Program-made: the position numbers and the translations under genes
Assembly (NCBI GenBank): GCA_020248265.1
Contig: JADCHX010000021.1
Location: forward strand, 99,007 to 163,006
Reading direction: 5' to 3'
DNA from: Rhodocyclaceae bacterium
GTDB lineage: Bacteria; Pseudomonadota; Gammaproteobacteria; Burkholderiales; CAIKXV01
Length of the DNA: 64,000 nt
Shown: piece by piece, positions 36,413 to 45,678 of the stretch
Position numbering within the stretch: position 1 is the stretch's first letter
How the letters are laid out: each line of letters starts with the position of its first letter
Notes under the pieces: model-generated
Databases searched by the model: none
Told to the model about the DNA's origin: nothing
The model's input: only the letters and a program-made list of their open reading frames with translations

Positions 36413-37054
36413 ATGAAACGCAGGGAAGTGCTTGGGTCGCTTGGGGGTCTGGCCATGGCTGCAGGCCTGCCCGCACACGCGCAATCGAAGCTCGACGTAC
36501 CGGCGGGGCGTTACCGGCTCGATCCGACGCACGCGAGCCTGCTGTGGCGGATCAGCCACTTCGGCCTGTCGAACTATACGGCGCGGTTCACCCGCTTCGA
36601 CGTCCAGCTGGACTTCGATCCGGCAGACCTCGCGCGCAGCAGCGCGCAGGCGACGATCGACATGGCATCGATCGAGACCGACTATCCGCCCGGATTCAAC
36701 AAGCGGGACTGGAACGGCGACCTGCGCAGCGAGAAGTTCTTCAACGTCGCCAAGTTCCGCGAGGCTACCTGGCGATCGACGAAGGTGCAGTCTGTCGAGG
36801 GCAACCGGATGCGGGTGGCCGGAGACCTGGCCCTGCTCGGCGTCTCCGCGCCCGTGTCTCTTGAGGTCACCCTCAACGCGGGCTTCCGGTCACGCCCGCC
36901 GACCAACCTGCCCACCATCGGCTTCTCGGCGCGAGGCACGCTCGATCGCCGCATGTTCGGCATGCTGACCCCGCCGCCGCCCACGCCGCCGGAGCCGGGC
37001 GTTTCGGCGTCGGTCGAGATCATCATCGAAGCCGAGTTCATCCTGCCTGCCTGA
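36413..37054 (+). CDS. YceI-family periplasmic protein
   Basis: Encodes 213 residues. Signal peptide 1-23 (KRREVLGSLGGLAMAAGLPAHAQ) has paired arginines. The family signature is clear: YRLDPTHASLLWRISHFGLSNYTARF, then AQATIDMASIETD. YceI proteins form a lipocalin-like beta barrel that binds a polyisoprenoid, such as ubiquinone, in the periplasm. GGAGAGG precedes the ATG. It is out of place in a beta-oxidation operon, unless it serves electron transfer from the dehydrogenases. Confidence 0.93.
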   Translation: MKRREVLGSLGGLAMAAGLPAHAQSKLDVPAGRYRLDPTHASLLWRISHFGLSNYTARFTRFDVQLDFDPADLARSSAQATIDMASIETDYPPGFNKRDWNGDLRSEKFFNVAKFREATWRSTKVQSVEGNRMRVAGDLALLGVSAPVSLEVTLNAGFRSRPPTNLPTIGFSARGTLDRRMFGMLTPPPPTPPEPGVSASVEIIIEAEFILPA

Positions 37055-37098
37055 GGCACGCCGGACGCTACCGCTTCTCCTGGAGGTACTGAGTCAAG

Positions 37099-38637
37099 AT
37101 GGCATCCGATCCGAGTTTCGATCCGCAACGTGCCGACCTGGTGGTCGGCGTGCTCGGCGCAGGCGCAATGGGCCGCGGCATCGCCCAGGTCGCCGCTGCC
37201 GGTGGCATGCATGTATTGCTGCACGACGCCAAGCCCGGTGCCGCCGCCGAGGCGCGCGAGTTCATCGGCAAGATGTTCCAGCGTGCTGCGGAGAAAGGGC
37301 AGTTGTCCGAGGCCGATTCGGCTGCAGCCATCGGCCGCGTCGAGGTGATCGACGGCATGGCCGGCTATGCACGCTGCCACCTGGTGGTCGAGGCCATCGT
37401 CGAGAACCTCGCGGTCAAGCAGCAGGTGTTCGCCGAGCTCGAACAGATCGTGTCGCCCGAATGCATCCTGGCCACCAACACGTCGTCGCTGTCGGTGACC
37501 ACCATTTCCGCGAAGCTCAAGACGGCGCACCGTTTCGCCGGCTTCCACTTCTTCAATCCCGTGCCGCTGATGAAGCTGGTCGAGGTGATCGATGGCGTGC
37601 AGAGCGCGCCCTGGGTCGGCGATGCGCTGATGTCGATCGGCAAGCGCATGACGCGCGAGCCGGTGCGCTGCGTCGACGTGCCGGGCTTCATCGTCAACCA
37701 GGTCGGCCGCGGCTTCACCATCGAGTCGGCGCACATGCTGCAGGAGAGCCTCGCGGGCATCCTCGATATCGACCGCGTGATGCGCGACGTCGGCGGCTTC
37801 CGCATGGGCCCGTTCGAGCTGATGGAGCTGACCGGGCTCGATGTCACGCACCCGGCGTCGGAGGCGATCTACCAGCAGTTCTACGACGAGCCGCGCTACC
37901 GGCCGGTGATGCTGATGCGCGCTCGCTACGAGGCTGGCGTGCTCGGCCGCAAGACGAAGCGTGGCTTCTATGAGTACGATGCCGAGATGAAGCCGTTGGT
38001 GGCACCCGAGTCGCCGGCCCCGGATGCGAGCCCGGCGAGCGTCTGGGTGAGCCGCGCCGAGCCCCATGGCCATGAAGCGCTTGCCGCGCTGCTGTCGAAG
38101 CTGGGTGCCAGCGTCGAGCGTGGCGATGCACCGAGCGCTGGCGCGCTGATCCTGGTCACGCCGTACGGTACCGATGCAACCCATTGCGCGGTCGAGCAGG
38201 GGCTGGACCCGAAGCGCACCGTGGCGGTGGACACACTGTTCCCGCTGGTGAAGCGGCGCACGATCATGGGTACGCCGCTGACCGACCCGGCGATGCTCGC
38301 CGCGGCGCACGGCCTGCTCGCCTCGGATGGCACGCCGGTCACCGTGCTGCGCGACAGCCCCGGCTTCATCGCCCAGCGCGTGGTCGCGATGATCTGCAAC
38401 ATCGGCTGCTCGATCGCGCAGATGAAGACCGCGTCGCCCGCTGACATCGACAAGGCGGTCACGCTCGGCCTCAATTACCCGCACGGGCCGCTCAAGTTCG
38501 GCGATGTCGTCGGCGTCGAGCGCATCCATGCGGTGCTGTCCAACATGTACCGGATCTACGGCGATCCGCGCTACCGTCCCAACGTCTGGATGACCCGGCG
38601 GGCGAAGCTCGGCGTGTCGCTGCTCACCCCCGAATAA
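37099..38637 (+). CDS. 3-hydroxyacyl-CoA dehydrogenase, PaaH-like with two C-terminal domains
   Basis: Encodes 512 residues. The Rossmann motif GAGAMG is at 20-25, and the catalytic histidine is H150 in FAGFHFFNPVPLMKLVE, with conserved NTSSLSV. Unlike the single-domain enzymes of about 290 residues, the helical C-terminal domain is duplicated, as in PaaH and related long enzymes. It oxidises 3-hydroxyacyl-CoA to 3-ketoacyl-CoA with NAD. It is 45 bases after yceI and 10 before the thiolase. Confidence 0.93.
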   Translation: MASDPSFDPQRADLVVGVLGAGAMGRGIAQVAAAGGMHVLLHDAKPGAAAEAREFIGKMFQRAAEKGQLSEADSAAAIGRVEVIDGMAGYARCHLVVEAIVENLAVKQQVFAELEQIVSPECILATNTSSLSVTTISAKLKTAHRFAGFHFFNPVPLMKLVEVIDGVQSAPWVGDALMSIGKRMTREPVRCVDVPGFIVNQVGRGFTIESAHMLQESLAGILDIDRVMRDVGGFRMGPFELMELTGLDVTHPASEAIYQQFYDEPRYRPVMLMRARYEAGVLGRKTKRGFYEYDAEMKPLVAPESPAPDASPASVWVSRAEPHGHEALAALLSKLGASVERGDAPSAGALILVTPYGTDATHCAVEQGLDPKRTVAVDTLFPLVKRRTIMGTPLTDPAMLAAAHGLLASDGTPVTVLRDSPGFIAQRVVAMICNIGCSIAQMKTASPADIDKAVTLGLNYPHGPLKFGDVVGVERIHAVLSNMYRIYGDPRYRPNVWMTRRAKLGVSLLTPE

Positions 38638-38647
38638 GGAGATCACC

Positions 38648-39853
38648 ATGCTCGACGCATATCTGTACGACGGACTGCGTTCCCCCATCGGCCGCCACGC
38701 CGGTGCGCTGGCCGGCGTACGCCCGGACGACCTGCTCGCAGGCGTGATGAAGGAACTGATGGCACGCAGCGGCTTCAAACCCGAACAGCTCGAGGACCTC
38801 ATCATCGGCTGCGCGAACCAGGGCGGCGAAGATTCGCGCTGCGTCGCACGCCACGCGGGACTGCTCGCCGGCCTGCCGATCGAGGTCGGCGGCACTGTGC
38901 TCCAGCGCAACTGCGCGAGCGGACTGAACGCCGTCGCCTACGCGGCCCAGGTGGTCACCGCGGGCGAGGGCGACCTGTTCATCGCCGGTGGCGTCGAGAG
39001 CATGAGCCGTGCGCCGTTCGTGATGGCCAAGGCCGAGTCGGCCTACAGCCGCGAGATGCGCATCTTCGATTCGACGATCGGCCCGCGCTTCCCTAACCCG
39101 AAGGTCGAGAAGCAGTTCGGCGACGATTCGATGCCGCAGACCGCCGACAACCTGGCGCACGATTACGACGTACCGCGCGCCGCCGCCGACATCTTCGCAC
39201 TTGCCTCGCAGCGCAAGTACGCGGCTGCCAAGGCCGACGGTTTCTTCGCTGGCGAGATCGCGCCGGTCACCATCCCCCAGCGCAAGGGCGACCCGAAGGT
39301 GGTGAGCGAGGACGAGCATCCGCGTGCCGACACCACCATCGAGGCGCTGCAGAAGTTGAAGCCGCTGAACGAAGGCGGCGTCACCACCGCCGGCAACGCC
39401 TCTGGCGTGAACGACGGCGCAGCTGCGCTGCTGATCGGCAGCCGCGCCATCGGCGAGAAGGCCGGCGTGAAGCCGATCGCCCGCATCCTGGCGACTGCCG
39501 CTGCCGGCGTGCCGCCGCGCATCATGGGCTTCGGCCCTGTGCCCTCGTCGCAGAAGGCGCTCGCCCGCGCCGGCTTGTCGCTGAAGGACATGGACGTCAT
39601 CGAGATCAACGAAGCCTTCGCAGCACAGGTGCTCGCCTGCCTGAAGGGCCTCGGTACCTCGTTCGAGGATTCGCGGGTGAACATGAATGGCGGCGCGATC
39701 GCCGTCGGCCATCCGCTTGGTGCGTCCGGTGCCCGGATCGCATTGACTGCAGCACGCCAGCTGCAGCGTACCGGTGGCCGCTATGCGCTGGTCAGCCTGT
39801 GCATCGGTGTCGGCCAGGGCATGGCGCTAGTGATGGAACGCGTCGACGGCTGA
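38648..39853 (+). CDS. Acetyl-CoA C-acyltransferase (thiolase)
   Basis: Encodes 401 residues, full length. Catalytic residues are C89 in QRNCASG, the histidine in [13 protein letters not shown], and the second cysteine in SLCIGVGQG. It splits 3-ketoacyl-CoA with CoA, releasing acetyl-CoA. Overall shape resembles beta-ketoadipyl-CoA and acetoacetyl-CoA thiolases (PaaJ, BktB), but specificity cannot be fixed from sequence. It directly follows the dehydrogenase, giving the last two steps of beta-oxidation in one operon. Confidence 0.95.
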   Translation: MLDAYLYDGLRSPIGRHAGALAGVRPDDLLAGVMKELMARSGFKPEQLEDLIIGCANQGGEDSRCVARHAGLLAGLPIEVGGTVLQRNCASGLNAVAYAAQVVTAGEGDLFIAGGVESMSRAPFVMAKAESAYSREMRIFDSTIGPRFPNPKVEKQFGDDSMPQTADNLAHDYDVPRAAADIFALASQRKYAAAKADGFFAGEIAPVTIPQRKGDPKVVSEDEHPRADTTIEALQKLKPLNEGGVTTAGNASGVNDGAAALLIGSRAIGEKAGVKPIARILATAAAGVPPRIMGFGPVPSSQKALARAGLSLKDMDVIEINEAFAAQVLACLKGLGTSFEDSRVNMNGGAIAVGHPLGASGARIALTAARQLQRTGGRYALVSLCIGVGQGMALVMERVDG

Positions 39854-39885
39854 GCGGCGGGGCGGGGACGGAGGGCCGGGCGGTC

Positions 39886-41100
39886 ATGACCACCCAGTTC
39901 CAGGGTGAGTTCGCCTGGGACGACCCGTTCCTGATCGACGACCAGTTGAGCGGCGAGGAACGCGCGATCCGCGATGCGACGCGTGCCTATGCCCAGGAGC
40001 GCCTGATGCCGCGCATCCTGCGCATGAATCGCGACGAGACCTTCGACCGCGACATCATGCGCGAGATGGGCGAGCTCGGACTGCTCGGGGCGACGCTGAC
40101 CGGCCATGGCTGTGCCGGCATCAGCTACGTGGCCTACGGGCTGGCGATGCGCGAGCTCGAACGAGTCGACACCGCCTTCCGGTCCGCCTGCGGCACGCAG
40201 GGCACGCTGTCGATGTTCCCGATCCATGCCTACGGATCGGACGCGCAGCGCGCGAAGTACCTGCCGCGCATGGTGACCGGCGAATGGCTCGGCTGCTTCG
40301 GCCTGACCGAGCCGGACCATGGTTCCGACCCTGGCAGCATGAAGACGCGCGCGGTGAAGGTCGATGGCGGCTGGCTCCTCGCCGGCAGCAAGATCTGGAT
40401 CACCCATGCGCCGATCGCCGACCTGATGATCGTCTGGGCGAAGGTGCACGGCAGTGCCGGAAGTGACGGAAGCCCGCGCGATGGCACGATCCGCGGCTTC
40501 ATCCTCGAGCGCGGGATGAAGGGGCTCTCCACCCGGAAGATCGAAGGCAAGTTCTCGGTGCGCGCCAGCCCGACCGGCGAGATCGTGATGGACCAGGTGT
40601 TCGTGCCCGACGAACAGCTGCTGCCCGGGGCGACCGGCCTGAAGGGGCCGTTCGGCTGCCTCAACAACGCGCGCTTCGGCATCGCCTGGGGCGCGCTGGG
40701 TGCGGCCGAGTTCTGCTGGCATGCGGCGCGCCGCTACACGATGGAACGTATCCAGTTCGGACGGCCGCTGGCCGCGAACCAGCTGGTGCAGAAGAAGCTC
40801 GCCGACATGCAGTGCGAAATCGCGATCGGGTTGCAGGCGGTGCTGCGTGTGTCGCGCCTGCGCGACGAAGGCCGTGCCGCGCCGGAGATGGTGTCGATCA
40901 TCAAGCGCAATTCCACCGGCAAGGCCCTCGAGATCGCACGCATGGCGCGCGACATGCATGGCGGCAACGGCATCAGCGACGAGTACCACGTGATCCGCCA
41001 CCTGCTGAACCTCGAGACGGTCAACACGCTGGAAGGCACCAGCGACATCCATGCGCTGGTGCTGGGCCGTGCGATGACGGGGCTGCAGGCGTTCAACTAG
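39886..41100 (+). CDS. gcdH: Glutaryl-CoA dehydrogenase
   Basis: Encodes 404 residues. The match to human GCDH runs through the whole chain: [42 protein letters not shown] and [18 protein letters not shown]. The catalytic glutamate is E383 in [10 protein letters not shown]. The arginine that holds the free glutaryl carboxylate is kept in [13 protein letters not shown] both oxidises and decarboxylates glutaryl-CoA to crotonyl-CoA, passing electrons to ETF. It ends the pathway of lysine, tryptophan and many benzoyl-CoA degraders. GGAGG lies upstream of the ATG at 39886. Confidence 0.95.
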   Translation: MTTQFQGEFAWDDPFLIDDQLSGEERAIRDATRAYAQERLMPRILRMNRDETFDRDIMREMGELGLLGATLTGHGCAGISYVAYGLAMRELERVDTAFRSACGTQGTLSMFPIHAYGSDAQRAKYLPRMVTGEWLGCFGLTEPDHGSDPGSMKTRAVKVDGGWLLAGSKIWITHAPIADLMIVWAKVHGSAGSDGSPRDGTIRGFILERGMKGLSTRKIEGKFSVRASPTGEIVMDQVFVPDEQLLPGATGLKGPFGCLNNARFGIAWGALGAAEFCWHAARRYTMERIQFGRPLAANQLVQKKLADMQCEIAIGLQAVLRVSRLRDEGRAAPEMVSIIKRNSTGKALEIARMARDMHGGNGISDEYHVIRHLLNLETVNTLEGTSDIHALVLGRAMTGLQAFN

Positions 41101-41283
41101 CGGCGACCAGGCCGTCCCGGTCCGGTCGGCGATCGTGGCAGGCGCCGGGCGATCCTGTTGTCCGTGCGGTGGCGACCCGCTAAGCTCCCGGACGATGAAC
41201 CGTCTGTCCACCCCATGCCTCGGCGCGCAGCCAGGGCGCCGGCGTGCCGATCAGTGCCGGCTCGACCGGTCGAAGGTCTGGCC

Positions 41284-42213
41284 ATGACGCTGGTCTTCTA
41301 CAGCCAGGTCGATAACGCCGATGACTGGCGAGAGGCCTTGCGCGCCGCCGATCCTGCGCTGGCGTTCCGTACCTGGCCCGACTGCGGGCCGCTCGAAGCT
41401 GTCGAGGCGGTGCTTGCATGGAAGGCCCCACCCGGCTTCTACCGGCAGTTTCCGAACCTCAGGCTGATCATCACCCTGGGCGCCGGTGTGGACAACATCG
41501 TCGGTGACGCGACGCTGCCGCCGGGTATTCCGATCACCCGGATCTCCGACCCCGAGATGGGCAGGATGATGGGCCAGTTCCTGCTGACCTGCGTGCTGCG
41601 CCACTTCCGCGAGTTCGGTACCTTCGAGCGCGCGCGTGCCGAGCGCCGCTGGGCCTACGTGCATCCGCGCGAGACGCGCGAGTGCACCGTCGGCATGATG
41701 GGGCTGGGACAACTCGGTTCGGTCGCGGCCGCCGAGTTCGTCCGGCAGGGCTTCCGCGTGCTCGGCTGGTCGCGCTCGCCCAAGGTCATGCCCGGCGTGG
41801 AGACCTTCGCCGGCATGGCGGCGTTGCCGGCCTTCCTCGCGCAGAGCGAAATCTGCGTGATGCTGCTGCCGCTGACGCCCGAAACAGAGCATCTGATGAC
41901 GGCCGAGCGGTTCGCGCAACTGCCGCGCGGTGCGAAGTTCGTCAACGCCGGACGTGGCCGCACGGTCGATGAACAGGCGCTGGTGCAGGCGCTTCGCTCC
42001 GGGCACCTGGCCGAGGCGACGCTCGACGTATTCCAGGAAGAGCCGCTGCCGCCGGCGCATCCGCTGTGGGACCTGTCGCAGGTGCTGATCACGCCGCATC
42101 TTGCATCGATCGCGATCCCGCGCACGGCGGCCACGCAGATCGTCGATAACCTGCGCCGCATCGCGCGCGGTGATGCCCCGCTCAATGCGGTGGATCCAGC
42201 GCGCGGCTACTGA
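41284..42213 (+). CDS. D-2-hydroxyacid dehydrogenase, GhrA-like (glyoxylate/hydroxypyruvate reductase)
   Basis: Encodes 309 residues. The NAD(P) loop is GMMGLGQLGS, and the catalytic triad is visible as arginine in NAGRGRTVDE, glutamate in DVFQEEPLP, and histidine in VLITPHLAS. The shorter substrate domain, starting MTLVFYSQVDN, matches E. coli GhrA rather than SerA. It reduces glyoxylate or hydroxypyruvate. A 183-base gap before it and a hairpin after it suggest that it is the last gene of the block, possibly with its own promoter. Confidence 0.88.
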   Translation: MTLVFYSQVDNADDWREALRAADPALAFRTWPDCGPLEAVEAVLAWKAPPGFYRQFPNLRLIITLGAGVDNIVGDATLPPGIPITRISDPEMGRMMGQFLLTCVLRHFREFGTFERARAERRWAYVHPRETRECTVGMMGLGQLGSVAAAEFVRQGFRVLGWSRSPKVMPGVETFAGMAALPAFLAQSEICVMLLPLTPETEHLMTAERFAQLPRGAKFVNAGRGRTVDEQALVQALRSGHLAEATLDVFQEEPLPPAHPLWDLSQVLITPHLASIAIPRTAATQIVDNLRRIARGDAPLNAVDPARGY

Positions 42214-42242
42214 GGGTCGCGGCCGGCACAGCATGAACTTCA

Positions 42243-42268
42243 GTGGAACCGGCAAGGGCCGGTTCCAC
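42243..42268. terminator. Bidirectional hairpin between convergent genes
   Basis: Perfect inverted repeat, arms of 11 bases (GTGGAACCGGC / GCCGGTTCCAC) with an AAGG loop. There is no T run on either side, so it could block transcripts weakly or with Rho. It sits between the convergent hydroxyacid dehydrogenase and amidohydrolase. Confidence 0.6.
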
Positions 42269-42277
42269 GTGCGGCGG

Positions 42278-43792
42278 TCAGGCGCCCGGGTTCATGTAGC
42301 CGTACGCGAGGTTGGTACGCCCATCGCCCTGCTCGTCGTAGATGCGCTTCGCACGGGCGACGATGTCGTTCTCCAGCCCGGCACGCATGCCCTGCGTGAA
42401 CCGGTACAGGCGTGCCGAGTTCTCCGCGAAGATCGCATTCTTCACCGGGCCGTCGGGCGCGCCGAGCGGCTTGAAGCCGTACTTCGTCTGCATCTCTTCC
42501 GGGATCTCGAGCCGGCGCAGCGCCTCGATCTGCCACTGTGGCGCGCCGGTCCACACGGCGTCGGTGCCCCAGACGATACGGTCGGCACCCAGACCCTTCA
42601 CCAGTTGCCCCAGCATTGCGGCACACAGTCGCGGCTCGGCGACCGTGCTCTGCGCGAAGATCTGCCCGAGGTCGCCGTAGACGTTGTTCACCCCGTACTT
42701 CGACGGGATCTCGGCGAGATCGGTCACCCAGTCGATGCGGCCGGTCTTCTCGAACTGTTCCCAGCCGGTGTTCTGCGCGCCGCCGGTGAAGCGGAAGCCG
42801 GAGTGGTAGATCACGAAGTTGAGCTGCGGCCAGTCTTTCGCGGCCTTGCCGACGTCGCGCACATCCGCGTACTTGACCAGGTCGGGGAACTGTTTGGTGG
42901 TCGACGGCGGGAACAGGCCCTTGTGCACGCAGACGTTGGCCAGGCTCGGGTTGGTCTTGCTCGCCTTGACCAGCCTCTCGTAGAACGGATACATCAGCTT
43001 CTCGTCGTCGAGGTGCCAGGGGTGGCGTGCGAGGTGCTTGTTGGTGTTGTCGCCAACCGTGTAGCCCTTGAACGAATCCGGCTTCAGCACTTCGAGGTCG
43101 CGGTCGACCTTTTCGAGCCAGCCCGGCATGCCCGGCATGAAGATCGCGTGCGAGAACATGCGCCTCGTGCCGCTCTGCTTGTTCACGTTTGCACGCGCGT
43201 CGGCCTTCATCTCGTTGGTGAGGAACCAGTCGCGCGGGTCCTCGGAACCCGAGCCGGAGATCAACGCGACCTTGGTGTCGCTGTCGAGGTAGATCTCCTT
43301 GAAGTAATTCGCGAACTTCAGGTCTTCCAGGCTCTGCGGCTTGCCTGCGAGCGCCGGGTTCCAGCCGGCCTTGCCGACTGCCTCGCGCGAGCGCACGAAA
43401 CCTTCCAGTCGCGTGTCGTCGCGCAGGAAGTGCGTGTGCATGTCCATGATGAACTGACCCTTCAGTGCCGCCGAGCGGGCATTGGCCATCTCGGGCGTGG
43501 CCGCTTCGGCGCGGCTCACCATGTACAGCGGCCCGAAGGTCTCGTTCATCGCCACGAACGCCGCGGCCATCCCGGCCGAGGTCTTGAAGAACGCGCGCCT
43601 GCTCAGTCCCTGATGCTCGGCGAGCTCCGATCCGATCGCCTTCACGCGGGCCTCGAACTCGCGCTGGCGCTCGGTCTGCGGTGCCGGCATGAACTCGTCG
43701 GAGGACACGGACTGCACGGGTATCGGCGAGGCGAACAGCGAGGATTCGGCTGGTGCCAGTCGTGCCAGGTCTTCGTCGGTCATCATGCTCAT
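42278..43792 (-). CDS. Amidohydrolase-2 family protein with an internal Tat motif
   Basis: Encodes 504 residues. The ATG at 43792 has GGGGAGA 8 bases upstream. A twin-arginine motif SRRAFFK lies at 64-70 followed by a hydrophobic stretch, so about 60 residues precede the signal. That is much longer than normal. The mature part has the metal-binding HTH in DMHTHFLRD, later histidines in VIYHSGFR, and the aspartate in IVWGTDAVW, typical of amidohydrolase-2 TIM barrels such as aminocarboxymuconate semialdehyde decarboxylase. It probably hydrolyses or decarboxylates a small aromatic or cyclic acid. Export with the long leader is uncertain. Confidence 0.85.
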   Translation of the reverse strand: MSMMTDEDLARLAPAESSLFASPIPVQSVSSDEFMPAPQTERQREFEARVKAIGSELAEHQGLSRRAFFKTSAGMAAAFVAMNETFGPLYMVSRAEAATPEMANARSAALKGQFIMDMHTHFLRDDTRLEGFVRSREAVGKAGWNPALAGKPQSLEDLKFANYFKEIYLDSDTKVALISGSGSEDPRDWFLTNEMKADARANVNKQSGTRRMFSHAIFMPGMPGWLEKVDRDLEVLKPDSFKGYTVGDNTNKHLARHPWHLDDEKLMYPFYERLVKASKTNPSLANVCVHKGLFPPSTTKQFPDLVKYADVRDVGKAAKDWPQLNFVIYHSGFRFTGGAQNTGWEQFEKTGRIDWVTDLAEIPSKYGVNNVYGDLGQIFAQSTVAEPRLCAAMLGQLVKGLGADRIVWGTDAVWTGAPQWQIEALRRLEIPEEMQTKYGFKPLGAPDGPVKNAIFAENSARLYRFTQGMRAGLENDIVARAKRIYDEQGDGRTNLAYGYMNPGA

Positions 43793-43917
43793 GCTGTTTT
43801 CTCCCCCCAGAGAATGGTCGCGGTTCGAGGTCGAACGCGGTCGCGCGGCGCGCAAGCCTGCAATCTACTGCGATTCGAAGGTCGCGGGTAGGGGGTCCCA
43901 CCGCGTCGGAATGAAGA

Positions 43918-43939
43918 AAGGGCGACCGAAGTCGCCCTT
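43918..43939 (-). terminator. Rho-independent terminator of the phytase-like gene
   Basis: Stem AAGGGCGAC / GTCGCCCTT (9 bp) with a four-base loop. Read on the minus strand it is followed by TTTCTTC, and it lies 34 bases past the stop at 43973. Confidence 0.8.
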
Positions 43940-43972
43940 GCCCATGCCTCTACTTCCTGGAACGTGATGGGC

Positions 43973-45367
43973 TCAGAGAGCCCGCAGGAAATCGCTCACG
44001 CGCAGCAGCACGAACTCGTTGTCCTCGTGCTTGCCGGGCTCGCGGCCGGCACCCACGGTCAGGTTGTTGTCGTTGCCGACGATGATGTGGTCCGCATCGA
44101 CGATGTCGACGTTCTCGATACACCAGAACGGCATCGTGAACCGGCCGGCGATCGTGCCCTGCCTTGCGCGCTTGTCCGGATCGGCGATGTTCAGCAGGTC
44201 GATATAGCCGATCTTGCGTACGATGCCATCGGGTGCAGTGCCGCCAAGGTCGATCTTGTAGACCCGCTTGAACTGGGCCGGTGCGTTGTAGCAGTCGGCG
44301 CGTGCCGGGCCGTTGCAGGCCAGTTCAGTGATGCCTTCCCGGTTGTCCCGCTCGATGATCAGCGCGGTAGTGCCGTCGATCATGTTGAAGTCGCCGATGT
44401 TGTGGCCGTTGACTTCGAGCTGGTATCGCCAGGAGCGACCGGTGTAGGCCGCCTTCTGCACGTCGAATTCGAGGATGCGCAGCGCCTCGCGGCCGTCGGC
44501 CATCTCCCAGCCCTTGGTGGCCTCGTTCCAGATCGGGCCTTCCAGCAGCGGGTAGAGGAAACGTCCATCTGGCGAGGCTGCCATGCCCTCGAAGCCGCGC
44601 GAGCGGCGTACGACGGTGTTGAACTGGCCGGGCACGTTCGGCGTGGTCACGGCGAAGTGGTCGGGCGAGCGCACGACACGGCCGTCGATCACCGTCTCGA
44701 ACATCCCGGTTACCTTGCCGTTGCGGTCGGTGCGGATCAGGTACGGGCCGAGCTCGTCTCCGAACCAGAAGTTGTCGCCGATGATCTGGATCGACTCGAT
44801 GTCGAGATCGGCCCCGGTCAGGTAGCGGGTCTTGCTCGCCGAGTTGACGATATTGAACGGCAGGACGCCGTCCGGGTCGTGCAGGAAGACCGTGCGCAGG
44901 ATGACGATCTGGTGGGTCTTCCAGTCGAAGCGTACGTGGTAGAACATCAACATCGCGTCGGGTGAGTTGGCGCGCGTGCCGAAGCCATTGTCGCCGGTGA
45001 CCCAGGCGGTGCCGTCCTTCATCCACTTGATGCCGGAGAAGCCCTGGATCGGCTGGCCCTTGAACGGCGTGTCTACGCCGGTGAAGCGGGGTGCCTTGGG
45101 ATCGGACAGGAACGAGATGCCCGGAATCGAGCCGATCTGGTCGCGTCGGCGGGTGTCGGGATGGGTGTAGCGCCCGGATACTGCCATCGAGGCCGGGGCG
45201 TCGGCCGGTGGCTTGGTGAACGACGCGGCCGGCAGGATGGCCTGCCCGACCAGTGTTGCAGGGAAGGCCTGTGCTGCGGCGGCATCCGGGGCGACGATCA
45301 TCGCCGACACCCCGAGGGTGCATGCAATGGCCATCGGACGGACGAGCGACACCAGACTGTAGCTCAT
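43973..45367 (-). CDS. Exported esterase/phytase-like beta-propeller protein
   Basis: Encodes 464 residues from the ATG at 45367, which follows GGAGA. The signal peptide ends near AAAAQA. The mature part carries repeats of the phytase-like esterase fold (PF13449 type): FSGIKWMKDGTAWVTGDNG, LDIESIQIIGDNFWFGDELGPYLI and FEGMAASPDGRFLYPLLEG. Members are secreted and may hydrolyse phosphoesters; most have no proven substrate. It has its own terminator. The divergent AraC regulator 311 bases away may control it. Confidence 0.9.
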   Translation of the reverse strand: MSYSLVSLVRPMAIACTLGVSAMIVAPDAAAAQAFPATLVGQAILPAASFTKPPADAPASMAVSGRYTHPDTRRRDQIGSIPGISFLSDPKAPRFTGVDTPFKGQPIQGFSGIKWMKDGTAWVTGDNGFGTRANSPDAMLMFYHVRFDWKTHQIVILRTVFLHDPDGVLPFNIVNSASKTRYLTGADLDIESIQIIGDNFWFGDELGPYLIRTDRNGKVTGMFETVIDGRVVRSPDHFAVTTPNVPGQFNTVVRRSRGFEGMAASPDGRFLYPLLEGPIWNEATKGWEMADGREALRILEFDVQKAAYTGRSWRYQLEVNGHNIGDFNMIDGTTALIIERDNREGITELACNGPARADCYNAPAQFKRVYKIDLGGTAPDGIVRKIGYIDLLNIADPDKRARQGTIAGRFTMPFWCIENVDIVDADHIIVGNDNNLTVGAGREPGKHEDNEFVLLRVSDFLRAL

Positions 45368-45678
45368 GGACTGTCTCCGGTTCAGGGGATTCGACATCTG
45401 CCCGGCGAGCGCTCGCGCCGGACGGTAAGGGGAAGGGCGACGCCTCGCGCGGCCGGTCGCAAATCGGTCAGGCCGCACGGTGTACAGGCGGAGGCCAGAA
45501 AGTAGGCGATGGCCCGGGCGGTCGCTATCGGAATTCGGCAACCGCCACCGACATCCGCAGCATCGAATTCCGGCAACAAACGAGTACTACGATTACGTCG
45601 CTCACCATCGTTCGCGCCGTTGTGCCCGCCTTGCCGAACGTTTCCGCTCGCTCCCCGACCGTTCCTCTGGAGGCACCG
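45368..45678. promoter_or_regulatory. Divergent control region with a near-direct repeat, phytase-like gene and AraC regulator
   Basis: This 311-base gap has no gene I can support. Two similar 16-base segments, ATCGGAATTCGGCAAC at 45527-45542 and ATCGAATTCCGGCAAC at 45562-45577, agree at 13 positions and are 35 bases apart. AraC-family proteins often bind such direct half-sites. No convincing -35/-10 pair was found. Confidence 0.4.
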
